From a virus, in the IMG/VR virus record IMGVR_UViG_3300049456_000119, positions 1-47,449 of that record: 47,449 nucleotides of DNA, one strand, 5' to 3'. Below are positions 14,903 to 22,857 of the stretch, piece after piece. The first letter of the stretch is position 1; the number at the start of each line of letters is the position of its first letter. Under the pieces are notes generated by a model that ran no database searches, had not been told where the DNA came from, and saw nothing but the letters and a program-made list of their open reading frames with translations. The position numbers were made by a program, and so were the translations under genes.

Positions 14903-16225
14903 ATGCCGATCGCGGACGTAGTCAATATTAGTATTTCGGTAAGCGGGGCCGGCCCGACGGGCGCAGGCTTCGGCGAGCCGATGATTGCTGCGTACCACAC
15001 GCACTACACGGATCGCGTGCGCGAGTATTCCTCTCTCGCGGGCATGGTCACGGACGGATTTGCGGTTACGGATCTGGCATATCTCGCCGCCTCGAATATC
15101 TTCGGCCAGACGCCTTCGCCCCCCTTCGTGAAGGTCGGCCGTCGCGCGACGCCGCTTGCGCAGGTCATCCACCTCACCTGTCTTTCGGTGAGCGCGCTCG
15201 ACACCTACGTCTTCCAGCTCCGATCGCCTGGCGGTTCGTGGAGCGTCGTCACCGTCGCCTCGACGGGAGTCGTCGCAACGGACGTCGCCACGATCAATAC
15301 GGCCGTTACCGCGCTCAGCATCACGGGACTGACCTGCACGCACAATGCGACGGACGTCATTTTGACGATGGCTACCGGCAAGTGGATCGACGTCAAGCCT
15401 GATGTCGTCTCTCACATGACGCTGGCGGATACGACCGCCGACGGCGGCGCGGCCCTCGCGGCCGACCTCGCGGCGATCCTCGCGGCGGATAGCAACTGGT
15501 ACGGCCTGCTTCTCGATACGCAGTCCCCGGCGGAAATCGCCGAGGCTGCCGTCTTCGCCGAGGCGAACAAGAAACTCTTCATTTGGAATTGCTCGGACTC
15601 CGCCATCGCGAACGCCGGGAGCACGACCGACATCGCGTATACGGAAAAGACCCTCGCGCATGCGCGCAGCGCCGGCCTCTTCGCGCAAACGCAGCTCCTC
15701 TGTTACTCGGCAGCGGCCTGGATGGGGCGCTTGTTCCCGACCGTCGCCGGCACGGAGAACTGGGCATTCAAGACCTTGTCGGGCGTGCCGGTCGACGCCC
15801 TCACGGACACGCAAGTTCACGCGGTCGAGAACAAGAACGCCTCGGTTTACACCGCGCTCTTCGGTCTCAATCTGACGCAGTTCGGCAAGCAGCCGGGCGG
15901 GCAGTGGATCGACGTCACGCGCGGGACCGACAACCTCACGAACGACATGGCGGTCGCCATCCTCGCTCTTCAGGCGAATAGCCTCCGCGTCCCTTACACG
16001 GACCTCGGCATAGACATGTACCGCTCGCAAATCACGGGCGTCCTCGCGTCGTACCAGGCGCGCGGGTTCCTCGCGCTGACGCCGGCCTTCTTCGTCTCTC
16101 TCCCGACGGCAGCGTCCGCGGGCGCCACGAACCGTGCGCTCCGCAACCTGCCGCTCGTCTCGTTCACCGCGCAGCTCGCGGGCGCAATCAATAGCACCAC
16201 GATCACTGGAGTCCTCGTCACATGA
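14903..16225 (+). CDS. Tail sheath protein, DUF3383-like
   Basis: 440 residues, starting MPIADVVNISISVSGAGPTG, the conserved opening of DUF3383 sheath proteins, followed by a variable inserted domain and a conserved C-terminal half (NASVYTALFGLNLTQFGKQP, YRSQITGVLASYQARGFLAL). The sheath contracts to drive the tube through the envelope. First gene of the plus-strand tail operon; the next gene overlaps by four bases. Confidence 0.85.
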   Translation: MPIADVVNISISVSGAGPTGAGFGEPMIAAYHTHYTDRVREYSSLAGMVTDGFAVTDLAYLAASNIFGQTPSPPFVKVGRRATPLAQVIHLTCLSVSALDTYVFQLRSPGGSWSVVTVASTGVVATDVATINTAVTALSITGLTCTHNATDVILTMATGKWIDVKPDVVSHMTLADTTADGGAALAADLAAILAADSNWYGLLLDTQSPAEIAEAAVFAEANKKLFIWNCSDSAIANAGSTTDIAYTEKTLAHARSAGLFAQTQLLCYSAAAWMGRLFPTVAGTENWAFKTLSGVPVDALTDTQVHAVENKNASVYTALFGLNLTQFGKQPGGQWIDVTRGTDNLTNDMAVAILALQANSLRVPYTDLGIDMYRSQITGVLASYQARGFLALTPAFFVSLPTAASAGATNRALRNLPLVSFTAQLAGAINSTTITGVLVT

Positions 16226-16656
16226 GCCTGAAACGATACGACGCGGCTCAGGTGACGATGGTCTTCATGGGCCTCCCCATTACTTCGGGTTTCGCTGAAG
16301 GCGAGTTCCTCACGATCGAGCAGGAAGCGCCGACGTACGAGACCGTGGTCGGCACCGACGGTGAAGTAAGCCGCAGCCGCACCAACAACCAGCATGCGAC
16401 CATCAAAGTCAAGCTGGCCCGGACGAGCGACGGAAACACTCTTTTCGGCGCATTGCATACGGCCGGCATCCTGGCGGCCAACGGCGCCGATATCGGACCG
16501 ATGCTCGTGCGCGACCGCGTGAGCGGTACGTGCGCGTACACGGCATCCAAGTGCTGGATTGCCGCGCCCCCGGCCGTGAGCTTCGACAATAAGGTCACTA
16601 TGGCCGAGTGGACCTTGGAATGTGCGGACCTGGTTCGGATCGACACCGGGTCGTGA
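16222..16656 (+). CDS. Tail tube protein, DUF3277-like
   Basis: 144 residues (MSLKRYDAAQVTMVFMGLPI). Follows the sheath with ATGA overlap. ITSGFAEGEFLTIEQEAPTY and the end MAEWTLECADLVRIDTGS fit the DUF3277 tube family. It forms the inner tube hexamers inside the sheath. Confidence 0.8.
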   Translation: MSLKRYDAAQVTMVFMGLPITSGFAEGEFLTIEQEAPTYETVVGTDGEVSRSRTNNQHATIKVKLARTSDGNTLFGALHTAGILAANGADIGPMLVRDRVSGTCAYTASKCWIAAPPAVSFDNKVTMAEWTLECADLVRIDTGS

Positions 16657-16710
16657 TCGTCTGATGACGGGCTGATTTGCGTGGACAGGCCCTAATAATT
16701 GAGGCTTACC

Positions 16711-17199
16711 ATGCGCGAAACAGTTCAGAAGACGATCGGCGATACGACCTACCACATCACGACGCTTGGCACGAAGGACGCGCGCCGAGTCGGTCGCCGG
16801 CTCGCGCGGGTCTTCGGGGTTTCGGCCGAGGCCGACCAGAAGGCCGCCAAGTTCTTCGAGGTCCTGACGGATGAGGAGCTCGACTTCCTTTGCGACACGT
16901 TCGCGAAGATGACGCAGATTTCGCCGGCCGATTCCGCTATTCACCCCGCGACCGGGCAGCCGACCGTCATGTTCGCGCTCGCTGCGAAGATGGAGGAGCA
17001 CTTCTCCGGGCACATGGGCCTTCTCATGCAATGGCTCAAGGCGTGCGTGGAGGTCAATTACGGTAATTTTTTAGGCGAGTTGGGGCCCGAGCTCCAATCG
17101 CTCATGGAGACGTTGGCGGCGAAGAGCGTGGAGACCGAGCTGTCGACGGCCCCGACTGGTTCATTTGGCGCCTCGTCCATGCGCGCCTCGGGAGCCTGA
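16711..17199 (+). CDS. Tail assembly chaperone, short form
   Basis: 162 residues from ATG 16711 (GAGG ten bases upstream; the in-frame TTG at 16699 lacks a site). Lies between tube and tape measure, where tailed phages encode a pair of chaperones for tape measure protein. MRETVQKTIGDTTYHITTLG and the helical body fit the G-like product. The reading continues past a TTTTTTA heptamer in the zero frame to a stop at 17199; a fraction of ribosomes is expected to shift. Confidence 0.75.
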   Translation: MRETVQKTIGDTTYHITTLGTKDARRVGRRLARVFGVSAEADQKAAKFFEVLTDEELDFLCDTFAKMTQISPADSAIHPATGQPTVMFALAAKMEEHFSGHMGLLMQWLKACVEVNYGNFLGELGPELQSLMETLAAKSVETELSTAPTGSFGASSMRASGA

Positions 17200-17300
17200 A
17201 CGAAGTAGCGAACGAGTGGTGTCTCGACGACGCGCTCGACGCGCACGAGATACTGGATCAAATCGAAGCGGCGGAAAAAGAAGCGAGGCAAAGTAAGTAA
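16711..17300 (+). CDS. Tail assembly chaperone, -1 frameshift long form
   Basis: Zero frame 16711-17073 (121 codons), then -1 frame from 17073 to TAA at 17298-17300, for 196 residues in all. The extension ends DWFIWRLVHARLGSLNEVAN and LDDALDAHEILDQIEAAEKE, a clear coding sequence with the Trp-Arg-Leu pattern of GT-type extensions and no start codon of its own. The -1 frame has a TAA at 17064-17066 immediately before the slippery run, so the shift must occur at 17067 or later. Confidence 0.75.
17067..17073 (+). other. Programmed -1 ribosomal frameshift site
   Basis: T TTT TTA in the zero frame of the chaperone gene (Asn-Phe-Leu codons AAT TTT TTA). It is a classic X XXY YYZ heptamer, a rare T run in this GC-rich genome, and lies exactly where the -1 frame opens. 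Confidence 0.75.
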
Positions 17301-17302
17301 AG

Positions 17303-18880
17303 GTGGCACTTCGGGATCTGTTGGTGAAGTTCTTGGTTCAAGTCGACGGCGAGAAAAAGCTGGAGTCGACCGATCTCGCTATTCGCCGGACGATCCTATC
17401 CGCGGAACGCCTCGGGAACACCTTCTCGCGTCTCGGCAGCTACCTCGTCGTTGGCACGATCGCGCGCGGGATTGAAAACTTCGTCGAAGGGATGGTCCAG
17501 CAAGCCATTCAATTGAAGGTCAATTCGGACCGCCTCGGTCTCACGTCGGACGAGCTTCAGAAGTACACCTACGTCGCCGACACGATGGGCATCAAGACGG
17601 AGCAGGTCGCCGTCGCGATGCGCTACTTCAACCGCACCGTCGGCGAGGCGGCGTTAGGGACGAAGAGCGCCGTGAAGGAGTTCGCGCTTCTCGGCATCAA
17701 CATCAAGGGCACGGACGGCAAGATTCGCCCACTGGGGGAGCTAGTCGGGGAGTTCTCCGACAAGCTCGCGAAGATGCCGGACCAGGCGACTCGCACCGCG
17801 CATGCGATGCGCGTGCTGGGGCGCGGCGGGTCGAGCGTGCTCCCCGAGTTGCAGAAGGGTGGTGCGGCCCTCAAGGAACTCTTCAAGGATGTCGATGAGC
17901 TCGGGGGCGGCTTCAACGGGAAGTTCTTGAAGCAGGCCGAAGAGACGAATCGGCAAATGAAGCGCCTCAAGTTCGGATGGCGCTCAATCTCCGTCGCCCT
18001 CGCGACCGAGGTACTTCCGTATTTCAAGCGATGGGTCGAGCGCGGTATCGAGACCGCGAAGACGCTCATCGACCTGGCGAAGAAGACCTACGGGTTCCGC
18101 ACGGCGCTCATGTTCCTCGCGACGGGCGTTGCGCTCTTCGCACTGAAGCTCGCCCAGCCGTTCGTCGCGCTCATCGCTCTTCTGACGGCCGCGTACCTCA
18201 TCTTCGACGACCTCTACACTTTTCTCGAGGGCGGAGACTCGGTCATCGGCCGATGGCTCGACAAGCTGGGGGGCAGTGGTACGGCGCTTCAATTCTGGCG
18301 CGACATGAAGGACGCCATCGCGAAGGTTGCCGAAGTCTTCTCGGGTATGGGCTTCTCGCTGAAGAGCATCGGTGAATCCTTCGCTAGCGCCATCCCACTG
18401 GGTATCCGTCTTCTCGGCGAGGCCCTCATTCGGATTACGACTCTGCTCGATCACGCAATTACGGGATTTCGCATCCTTTATCGTATCGCCTCCTTCGGGC
18501 AGGCGGGAACGAGCATCGAAGAGCTGACCGAAAGTCTCCAGAAGCGCATCGACGCCTACAGCAAGCTCGGGGCCACGTTCGACGAGCTCGCCGACCCGGC
18601 CGCCATCTCGCGTCGCGCGCACTTGCCCGGCGGTTCGGCCTTCGTCGGCCCGACGCAGGACCCGAACGCCGCGCCCCCGACGCAGGACCCGAACGCCGCG
18701 CCCCCGACGCCTATCAAGGTCGAGACGACGATTAACATCTCCGGCGCGGGCGACCCTTCCGGCGTGGCGAACAAGGTCAGCGACAAGATGAAGAAGCTCA
18801 TCGCCGACACGGTCGAAGAGCAACGCAATCGCGACACGTGGAATGCCGTGAGCGCGGGCGGATTGGTTACGGGGTACTGA
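17303..18880 (+). CDS. Tape measure protein
   Basis: 525 residues from GTG 17303, three bases after the chaperone long form ends. Sets tail length. Helical, with a phage-tail tape motif near the start (LGLTSDELQKYTYVADTMGI), two or three hydrophobic stretches (RTALMFLATGVALFALKLAQ and FVALIALLTAAYLIF) and a tandem PTQDPNAAP repeat near the C-terminus. At roughly 1.5 angstrom per residue it predicts a tail near 80 nm, short for a myovirus. Confidence 0.8.
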   Translation: MALRDLLVKFLVQVDGEKKLESTDLAIRRTILSAERLGNTFSRLGSYLVVGTIARGIENFVEGMVQQAIQLKVNSDRLGLTSDELQKYTYVADTMGIKTEQVAVAMRYFNRTVGEAALGTKSAVKEFALLGINIKGTDGKIRPLGELVGEFSDKLAKMPDQATRTAHAMRVLGRGGSSVLPELQKGGAALKELFKDVDELGGGFNGKFLKQAEETNRQMKRLKFGWRSISVALATEVLPYFKRWVERGIETAKTLIDLAKKTYGFRTALMFLATGVALFALKLAQPFVALIALLTAAYLIFDDLYTFLEGGDSVIGRWLDKLGGSGTALQFWRDMKDAIAKVAEVFSGMGFSLKSIGESFASAIPLGIRLLGEALIRITTLLDHAITGFRILYRIASFGQAGTSIEELTESLQKRIDAYSKLGATFDELADPAAISRRAHLPGGSAFVGPTQDPNAAPPTQDPNAAPPTPIKVETTINISGAGDPSGVANKVSDKMKKLIADTVEEQRNRDTWNAVSAGGLVTGY

Positions 18881-18881
18881 G

Positions 18882-19664
18882 ATGGGTTTTCAAGGCGCCG
18901 CTCGCGACCCCGTCGTCCCCGCGTTTCTCACGTGGGGCGACCCCGTCACCGATCCCGCGTACGCGCAGGGGCAGCTCGGCTTCGATGCCGTGCTCTCGGA
19001 GCACCATGACCTGACCGCGGAGGTCACGGACTACGCCGTCGAGCAAGGCGTGGCCGTCGTCGACCACGTGCGCCCGAACCCCGACCGCATCACCCTCGAG
19101 ACCTTCGTCACGAATACGCCGGTCTACTCGGTCGATGCGCAAGATCAACAACCGCTGACGCTCGACCTTCCGTACCCCGATCAGGCCCCTGCCGGTCCCG
19201 GCCCCCTTGGTAATCTTTTCGGTGGCGGCTTTCAGGCGGTTTCGAGCGCGCTGTCGCGCCCGACGCAGGCGAGCGCCAGCGTCATGCTGTTCGACGGCGA
19301 TATCGACTACGTTCAGAACGCGCTACTTCAGCTCCAATCTCTCAAGGACACCGCGACGCTCCTCACGATCATCACGCCGCGAAATACGTACTTCAACATG
19401 ATTCTCGAGCGCATCGCCATGCAGCGCGATCGCACGACGGGGACGAGCGGCGCGAACTTCTCGCTCGAGTTCCGGCAGATTCGCATCGTGTCATCGAGCG
19501 TCGTCGCGGCGCCGCTACCCACGATCCCTCGTGCCATTCCGACCGCGAACAAGGGCAAGAAAGACCCCACGGCCGCGCCGCAACCGAAGCAGAGCGTCGC
19601 GGCGCACCAGTGGGGGAATAGCATCGGCCCGTCCGCACAAGGCTTCCCGGCGCCCGCACCATGA
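18882..19664 (+). CDS. Dit-like baseplate protein
   Basis: 260 residues. FDAVLSEHHDLTAEVTDYAV and GVAVVDHVRPNPDRITLETF are the hallmark of the Dit-like N-terminal domain of simple contractile baseplates (Pam3 type). It forms the ring linking tube to hub. A Pro/Lys-rich tail (GKKDPTAAPQPKQSVAAHQW) follows the globular part. The next gene overlaps by four bases. Confidence 0.75.
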   Translation: MGFQGAARDPVVPAFLTWGDPVTDPAYAQGQLGFDAVLSEHHDLTAEVTDYAVEQGVAVVDHVRPNPDRITLETFVTNTPVYSVDAQDQQPLTLDLPYPDQAPAGPGPLGNLFGGGFQAVSSALSRPTQASASVMLFDGDIDYVQNALLQLQSLKDTATLLTIITPRNTYFNMILERIAMQRDRTTGTSGANFSLEFRQIRIVSSSVVAAPLPTIPRAIPTANKGKKDPTAAPQPKQSVAAHQWGNSIGPSAQGFPAPAP

Positions 19665-20035
19665 GCTACGTCGTCATCCCTACCGAGCTCACGGCGCTCT
19701 TCTGGACCCAAGTCACGACCTTGGACGGCGTGCCTTACTTGCTTACCTTCCGGTACAATTCGCGCGAGGCTTGCTATTACCTGCAAATCGACTCGAGCGA
19801 CGGCACGGTCAATTACGCGCAGGGGATCAAGCTCGTATCGAACTACCCGCTCCTCCAAAGCTACGGCGACAACCCGCCGGGGGAACTGCTCGCGATCTCC
19901 TTTAGCGCGGACGACTCTCCTGCGCAGGTCGGTGCCCTCGGGGACGGGCAGCGCGTCAACCTGATTTATGTCGAAGAGGCGGACCTTCTCGCGACCGGCT
20001 TCGAGCCCCAGCGGGACCCCGGCCCGTTTCAGTGA
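19661..20035 (+). CDS. Baseplate plug protein (Pam3 gp18-like)
   Basis: 124 residues (MSYVVIPTELTALFWTQVTT). The pattern LDGVPYLLTFRYNSREACYY, DGTVNYAQGIKLVSNYPLL and RVNLIYVEEADL fits the small baseplate plug family seen between Dit-like and hub genes. It likely seals the central channel before injection. Confidence 0.7.
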   Translation: MSYVVIPTELTALFWTQVTTLDGVPYLLTFRYNSREACYYLQIDSSDGTVNYAQGIKLVSNYPLLQSYGDNPPGELLAISFSADDSPAQVGALGDGQRVNLIYVEEADLLATGFEPQRDPGPFQ

Positions 20036-21003
20036 CCGACGGCGTCGCTAACACAATTGCGCAGCTTGTCGGAACGCAGCTTTTCAACCGCGCGCTCAAT
20101 CTGACGATCGGCTTCCCGAACGACCCGACGCTCGACGTCACGGCCCAGTTCAACGATGCGAACTCAAAGGGGCTCGACCTGTCCGGGATGGACGTCGACT
20201 TCGTCGTCGAAAAGTCACTCAAGCCTACCGAGCCGAACACGTGCGCCATCAAGGTCTACAACCTCTCCCCCGCGTCCCGCGAGAAGATATCGGGCAGCCA
20301 GTCCGGGGGCGTGCAGCACGCGCTCACGGTCCGCCTGGAGGCCGGCTACGTCGGCGGTGTGAGCCAAATCTATTTCGCCGAGGCGCGCTCGGCCTGGACG
20401 ACGTCGGACTCCCGCGGTACGTATGTGACGCACATCGAATCGACCGACACGATCGCCCGTGTGACGGGGGTGAAGCGCACGCGCAAACCGCAGCCGGGGG
20501 AGCTCACGGGGAACATCTACCGGACGATGGGGCCTCGCGTACCTCTCGCCGACGCCTTCCGCAGCATCACGGCCGCCCTAGGCATAGGCAACGGGAATCT
20601 CCAGACCGCGCTCGCGAACATGCACGGCTCGGGTCTCACGGCCGTCAACGGCTCGGCGCTCGTCGGGAACGGGGCGAGGCGCATGACAGACCTTTGCCGG
20701 TCGGCCGGCCTCGAGTGGTCGATTCAAGACGGCAACTTGCAACTCATCAATATCGGTGCGACTCTCTCGAGCACGAAAGCAATCCTCATCAGTGAGGACA
20801 CGGGTATGGAGGGCTCTCCGTCGGTCGACTCTCAAGGCGCTCTGTCGGTGAAGACGCGCTTGATCCCTGGACTCTCCCCGGGCGTGCTCGTATCAGTTCA
20901 ATCCAAATTCATCAATGGCGGCTACCGGGTCGACAAGATTCGCTACATCGGCTCGACCCGCGGCAAAGAGTGGAGCGCGCACTTCGACGCGATAAAATAC
21001 TGA
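20032..21003 (+). CDS. Baseplate hub protein (gp27/gp44-like)
   Basis: 323 residues from GTG 20032 (GTGA overlap). Contains VVEKSLKPTEPNTCAIKVYN, the beta-barrel opening of hub proteins, and LCRSAGLEWSIQDGNLQLIN from the second barrel, ending RVDKIRYIGSTRGKEWSAHF. Forms a trimer that carries the spike beneath the tube. Confidence 0.75.
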   Translation: MTDGVANTIAQLVGTQLFNRALNLTIGFPNDPTLDVTAQFNDANSKGLDLSGMDVDFVVEKSLKPTEPNTCAIKVYNLSPASREKISGSQSGGVQHALTVRLEAGYVGGVSQIYFAEARSAWTTSDSRGTYVTHIESTDTIARVTGVKRTRKPQPGELTGNIYRTMGPRVPLADAFRSITAALGIGNGNLQTALANMHGSGLTAVNGSALVGNGARRMTDLCRSAGLEWSIQDGNLQLINIGATLSSTKAILISEDTGMEGSPSVDSQGALSVKTRLIPGLSPGVLVSVQSKFINGGYRVDKIRYIGSTRGKEWSAHFDAIKY

Positions 21004-21004
21004 T

Positions 21005-21712
21005 ATGCCCCTCCCCCGCTCCCTTGCAGAAATCTTCGGCGCTTTCGGCGACGCACTCAAGGGTGACATTCGCAAATGCGTCCCCGCGACCATTACGACC
21101 GTCCACGCGGACCGGCAGACGGTTGACGTCCAGGTCGCGACGAACGAGCTTCTTTTCGACGACATGGGGAATGCTTTGTCGCTTCCGGCGCCCTCCTTCT
21201 CGGACGTCCCCCTCGCGTGTATGCGCGGCGGTGGCTTCTTCGTGTGGATGCCGGTTGCGGTAGGGGATGCGGTGCTGCTCGTATACAGCGACCAGTCTGC
21301 GGATACGTGGCGCTCGGGCGACGGTAGTCCTCAGGACCCCGGCTTCGCCGGTAAACACACGGCCGATTCGCCGTTCGCGATTCCCGCCTTCGCGCCGGAC
21401 GCGAAGATGCTTACGTCCCCCGCCGGCGACGCCGGCAAGGTCATCATCGGGAAAGACGGCGGCGCGGCGCAGATCAAGATCAGCGCGACGGATATCGAAC
21501 TCGGGGCGTCGGCCGGGGACGCAATCGCGCTCGCGAGCAAAGTCGATTCCGATTTCAAATCCCTAATCAATCAAATGGGTGCCGCCATGGTGCCCCCGAT
21601 TACTACATTGCCCCAGGTTGTGGCGGCGGTCGCGTCGCTTCAGGCTTTGCTCGTGGGCCCTCTGGCCGGCGGGATGCCGCCCGTCGGGTCGACGCTCGTC
21701 AAGTCGGGTTAA
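21005..21712 (+). CDS. Membrane-puncturing spike (Gp138-like)
   Basis: 235 residues. The N-terminal ~110 residues (CVPATITTVHADRQTVDVQV, GFFVWMPVAVGDAVLLVYSD) form the OB-fold of Gp138 spikes; the following GKVIIGKDGGAAQIKISATD is the start of a triple beta-helix needle. It pierces the outer membrane. Last gene of the first plus-strand tail operon. Confidence 0.8.
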   Translation: MPLPRSLAEIFGAFGDALKGDIRKCVPATITTVHADRQTVDVQVATNELLFDDMGNALSLPAPSFSDVPLACMRGGGFFVWMPVAVGDAVLLVYSDQSADTWRSGDGSPQDPGFAGKHTADSPFAIPAFAPDAKMLTSPAGDAGKVIIGKDGGAAQIKISATDIELGASAGDAIALASKVDSDFKSLINQMGAAMVPPITTLPQVVAAVASLQALLVGPLAGGMPPVGSTLVKSG

Positions 21713-21730
21713 CAATCGCCGAGCGCAGGG

Positions 21731-21763
21731 TTGACAATTAGCTGACACGAGCTAATTAGTAAG
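21731..21763 (+). promoter_or_regulatory. CTAATTAGTAAG-class promoter before the integration operon
   Basis: TTGACA (21731-21736), 16 bp, then TAATTA (21753-21758) with an imperfect dyad AATTAGCT-GACACG-AGCTAATT. The 3' part GCTAATTAGTAAG runs straight into ATG 21764. One of four similar elements; this copy also has a consensus sigma-70 -35 box. A binding dyad over the promoter suggests repression. Confidence 0.6.
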
Positions 21764-21943
21764 ATGCAGGACGCCGAGAAGAAACTCAACGGTCGCCGCG
21801 CCGACCGCGCCGCGCTAGTACAGACGTCCATGGTCGCCATTACCGAGGGGCAGATCCTTCGCGACGGAGACGGAAACATTCTCGGCCGCAAACCGAATAG
21901 AGCGCAGCGTCGGGCGAATGCCGCCGCGAAGAGGAAGCCGTGA
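21764..21943 (+). CDS. Small basic protein, first gene of integration operon
   Basis: 59 residues from ATG 21764 directly after the promoter element, with no clear Shine-Dalgarno other than GTAAG. Reads MQDAEKKLNGRRADRAALVQ and ends in a basic tail (RAQRRANAAAKRKP). Possibly DNA binding. Overlaps the next gene by GTGA. Confidence 0.55.
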   Translation: MQDAEKKLNGRRADRAALVQTSMVAITEGQILRDGDGNILGRKPNRAQRRANAAAKRKP

Positions 21944-22170
21944 CGGTTACTCAACAAATGAGCGCCTACAGAACGCAGTGCTTACTATCGACGAGTGACA
22001 ATCCCGCGTCGCCGGTGCGTTTGCGCATGATGGCAGCGAAGCCGAATGAGGACGGCATCAAGGCCGGCTTTCACCAGGACCTCTCGTGCGATGAAGCACG
22101 CGCGCTCGCGGCGGACTTGCAACAAGCGGCGCGATGGGTCGAGTCGGGTGCGTGGACGGTGACGACGTGA
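21940..22170 (+). CDS. Small hypothetical protein
   Basis: 76 residues from GTG 21940 with GAGGAAGCC upstream. Beta then helical sequence (VRLRMMAAKPNEDGIKAGFH, LSCDEARALAADLQQAARWV). No recognised domain. Coupled to genes on both sides by GTGA overlaps. Confidence 0.55.
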   Translation: MTVTQQMSAYRTQCLLSTSDNPASPVRLRMMAAKPNEDGIKAGFHQDLSCDEARALAADLQQAARWVESGAWTVTT

Positions 22171-22277
22171 TCCCCACCCTCCTCATCGGCGCGACGATCT
22201 GTTGGTGTTGGCGCTCGCCGGTTGGGTTGCTCCTCATCCTCGGGGCGCTGGCGCTGACCGTGTGCGGTGCGCCGTGA
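22167..22277 (+). CDS. 36-residue membrane protein
   Basis: GTG 22167 overlaps the previous TGA; its own TGA overlaps the next GTG. Sequence MIPTLLIGATICWCWRSPVG then LLLILGALALTVCGAP, giving two short hydrophobic segments with a Cys/Trp-rich turn. Function unknown. Confidence 0.5.
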   Translation: MIPTLLIGATICWCWRSPVGLLLILGALALTVCGAP

Positions 22278-22504
22278 AGACGAAGGCAGAGAGTGATTTG
22301 TTGACCTCGTTTGCGCGCGACGTGTACGGGCTCGAGCGTCAACGAGGGGAGAGCGACGCGCAGCTCAAGAAGCGGTGCAACATCGTGACCGGCGACCGTA
22401 CGTTCCCGATATGGTGGCAAGTGCCGACCTCGGCTGCGCCGCCGCCCCCCTTCAACGAGTGCCCGAAGTGCGGGGCGCCCCCGCCGTGCCAGTATCACTC
22501 CTGA
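22274..22504 (+). CDS. Small protein with CxxC zinc-knuckle-like end
   Basis: 76 residues from GTG 22274 (GTGA overlap). Helical N-terminus (KTKAESDLLTSFARDVYGLE) and a C-terminal ECPKCGAPPPCQYHS, a possible zinc site. No family recognised. Ends 18 bases into the HTH gene. Confidence 0.55.
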   Translation: MKTKAESDLLTSFARDVYGLERQRGESDAQLKKRCNIVTGDRTFPIWWQVPTSAAPPPPFNECPKCGAPPPCQYHS

Positions 22505-22857
22505 CCCCCGCTGACGTCGCCGCTCGTCTCGGGTGCTCACGCGCGTACGCCTACGTGGTCGTGCGCTCGCTCCCGCACGTGCGCGTCGGCAGGCTCCTTC
22601 GCGTGACGGAAGAGGTCGTGTGTGCTTACCTAGAGCGATGCGAACGCCTACCCCCTATACCCTTGTCCGCGTCGATGGTTCGCCCTTCTGGTACGTGTAC
22701 TTCCTCGACCGGGCCGGGTCTCGCGTCCGGAAGTCGACGAAGGAGCACTCCAAAGAGCGCGCGCATGCAGTGGCTCGGGAACTCGAGCGACGGTACGGAG
22801 ATCCGACCTACAACGCCGCGAACGCAACGACCCTCTCGGATGCCGCCCGCAGCCTGA
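22486..22857 (+). CDS. Excisionase-like HTH protein
   Basis: From GTG 22486 the frame reads LLTPADVAARLGCSRAYAYV then SLPHVRVGRLLRVTEEVVCA, a winged HTH of the excisionase/MerR type (HTH_17). Excisionases bend att DNA and favour excision. After about 55 residues the frame runs inside the integrase gene and gives low-complexity sequence, so the functional protein may be the first half only, or a -1 shift could join it to the integrase frame. Start is uncertain because no strong ribosome site is visible. Confidence 0.6.
   Translation: MPVSLLTPADVAARLGCSRAYAYVVVRSLPHVRVGRLLRVTEEVVCAYLERCERLPPIPLSASMVRPSGTCTSSTGPGLASGSRRRSTPKSARMQWLGNSSDGTEIRPTTPRTQRPSRMPPAA

Noticed and set aside
14537-16030. 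497-residue minus frame over the sheath gene
   Set aside because: Antisense shadow; composition is Arg/Gly-rich and the sheath frame is a recognised family.
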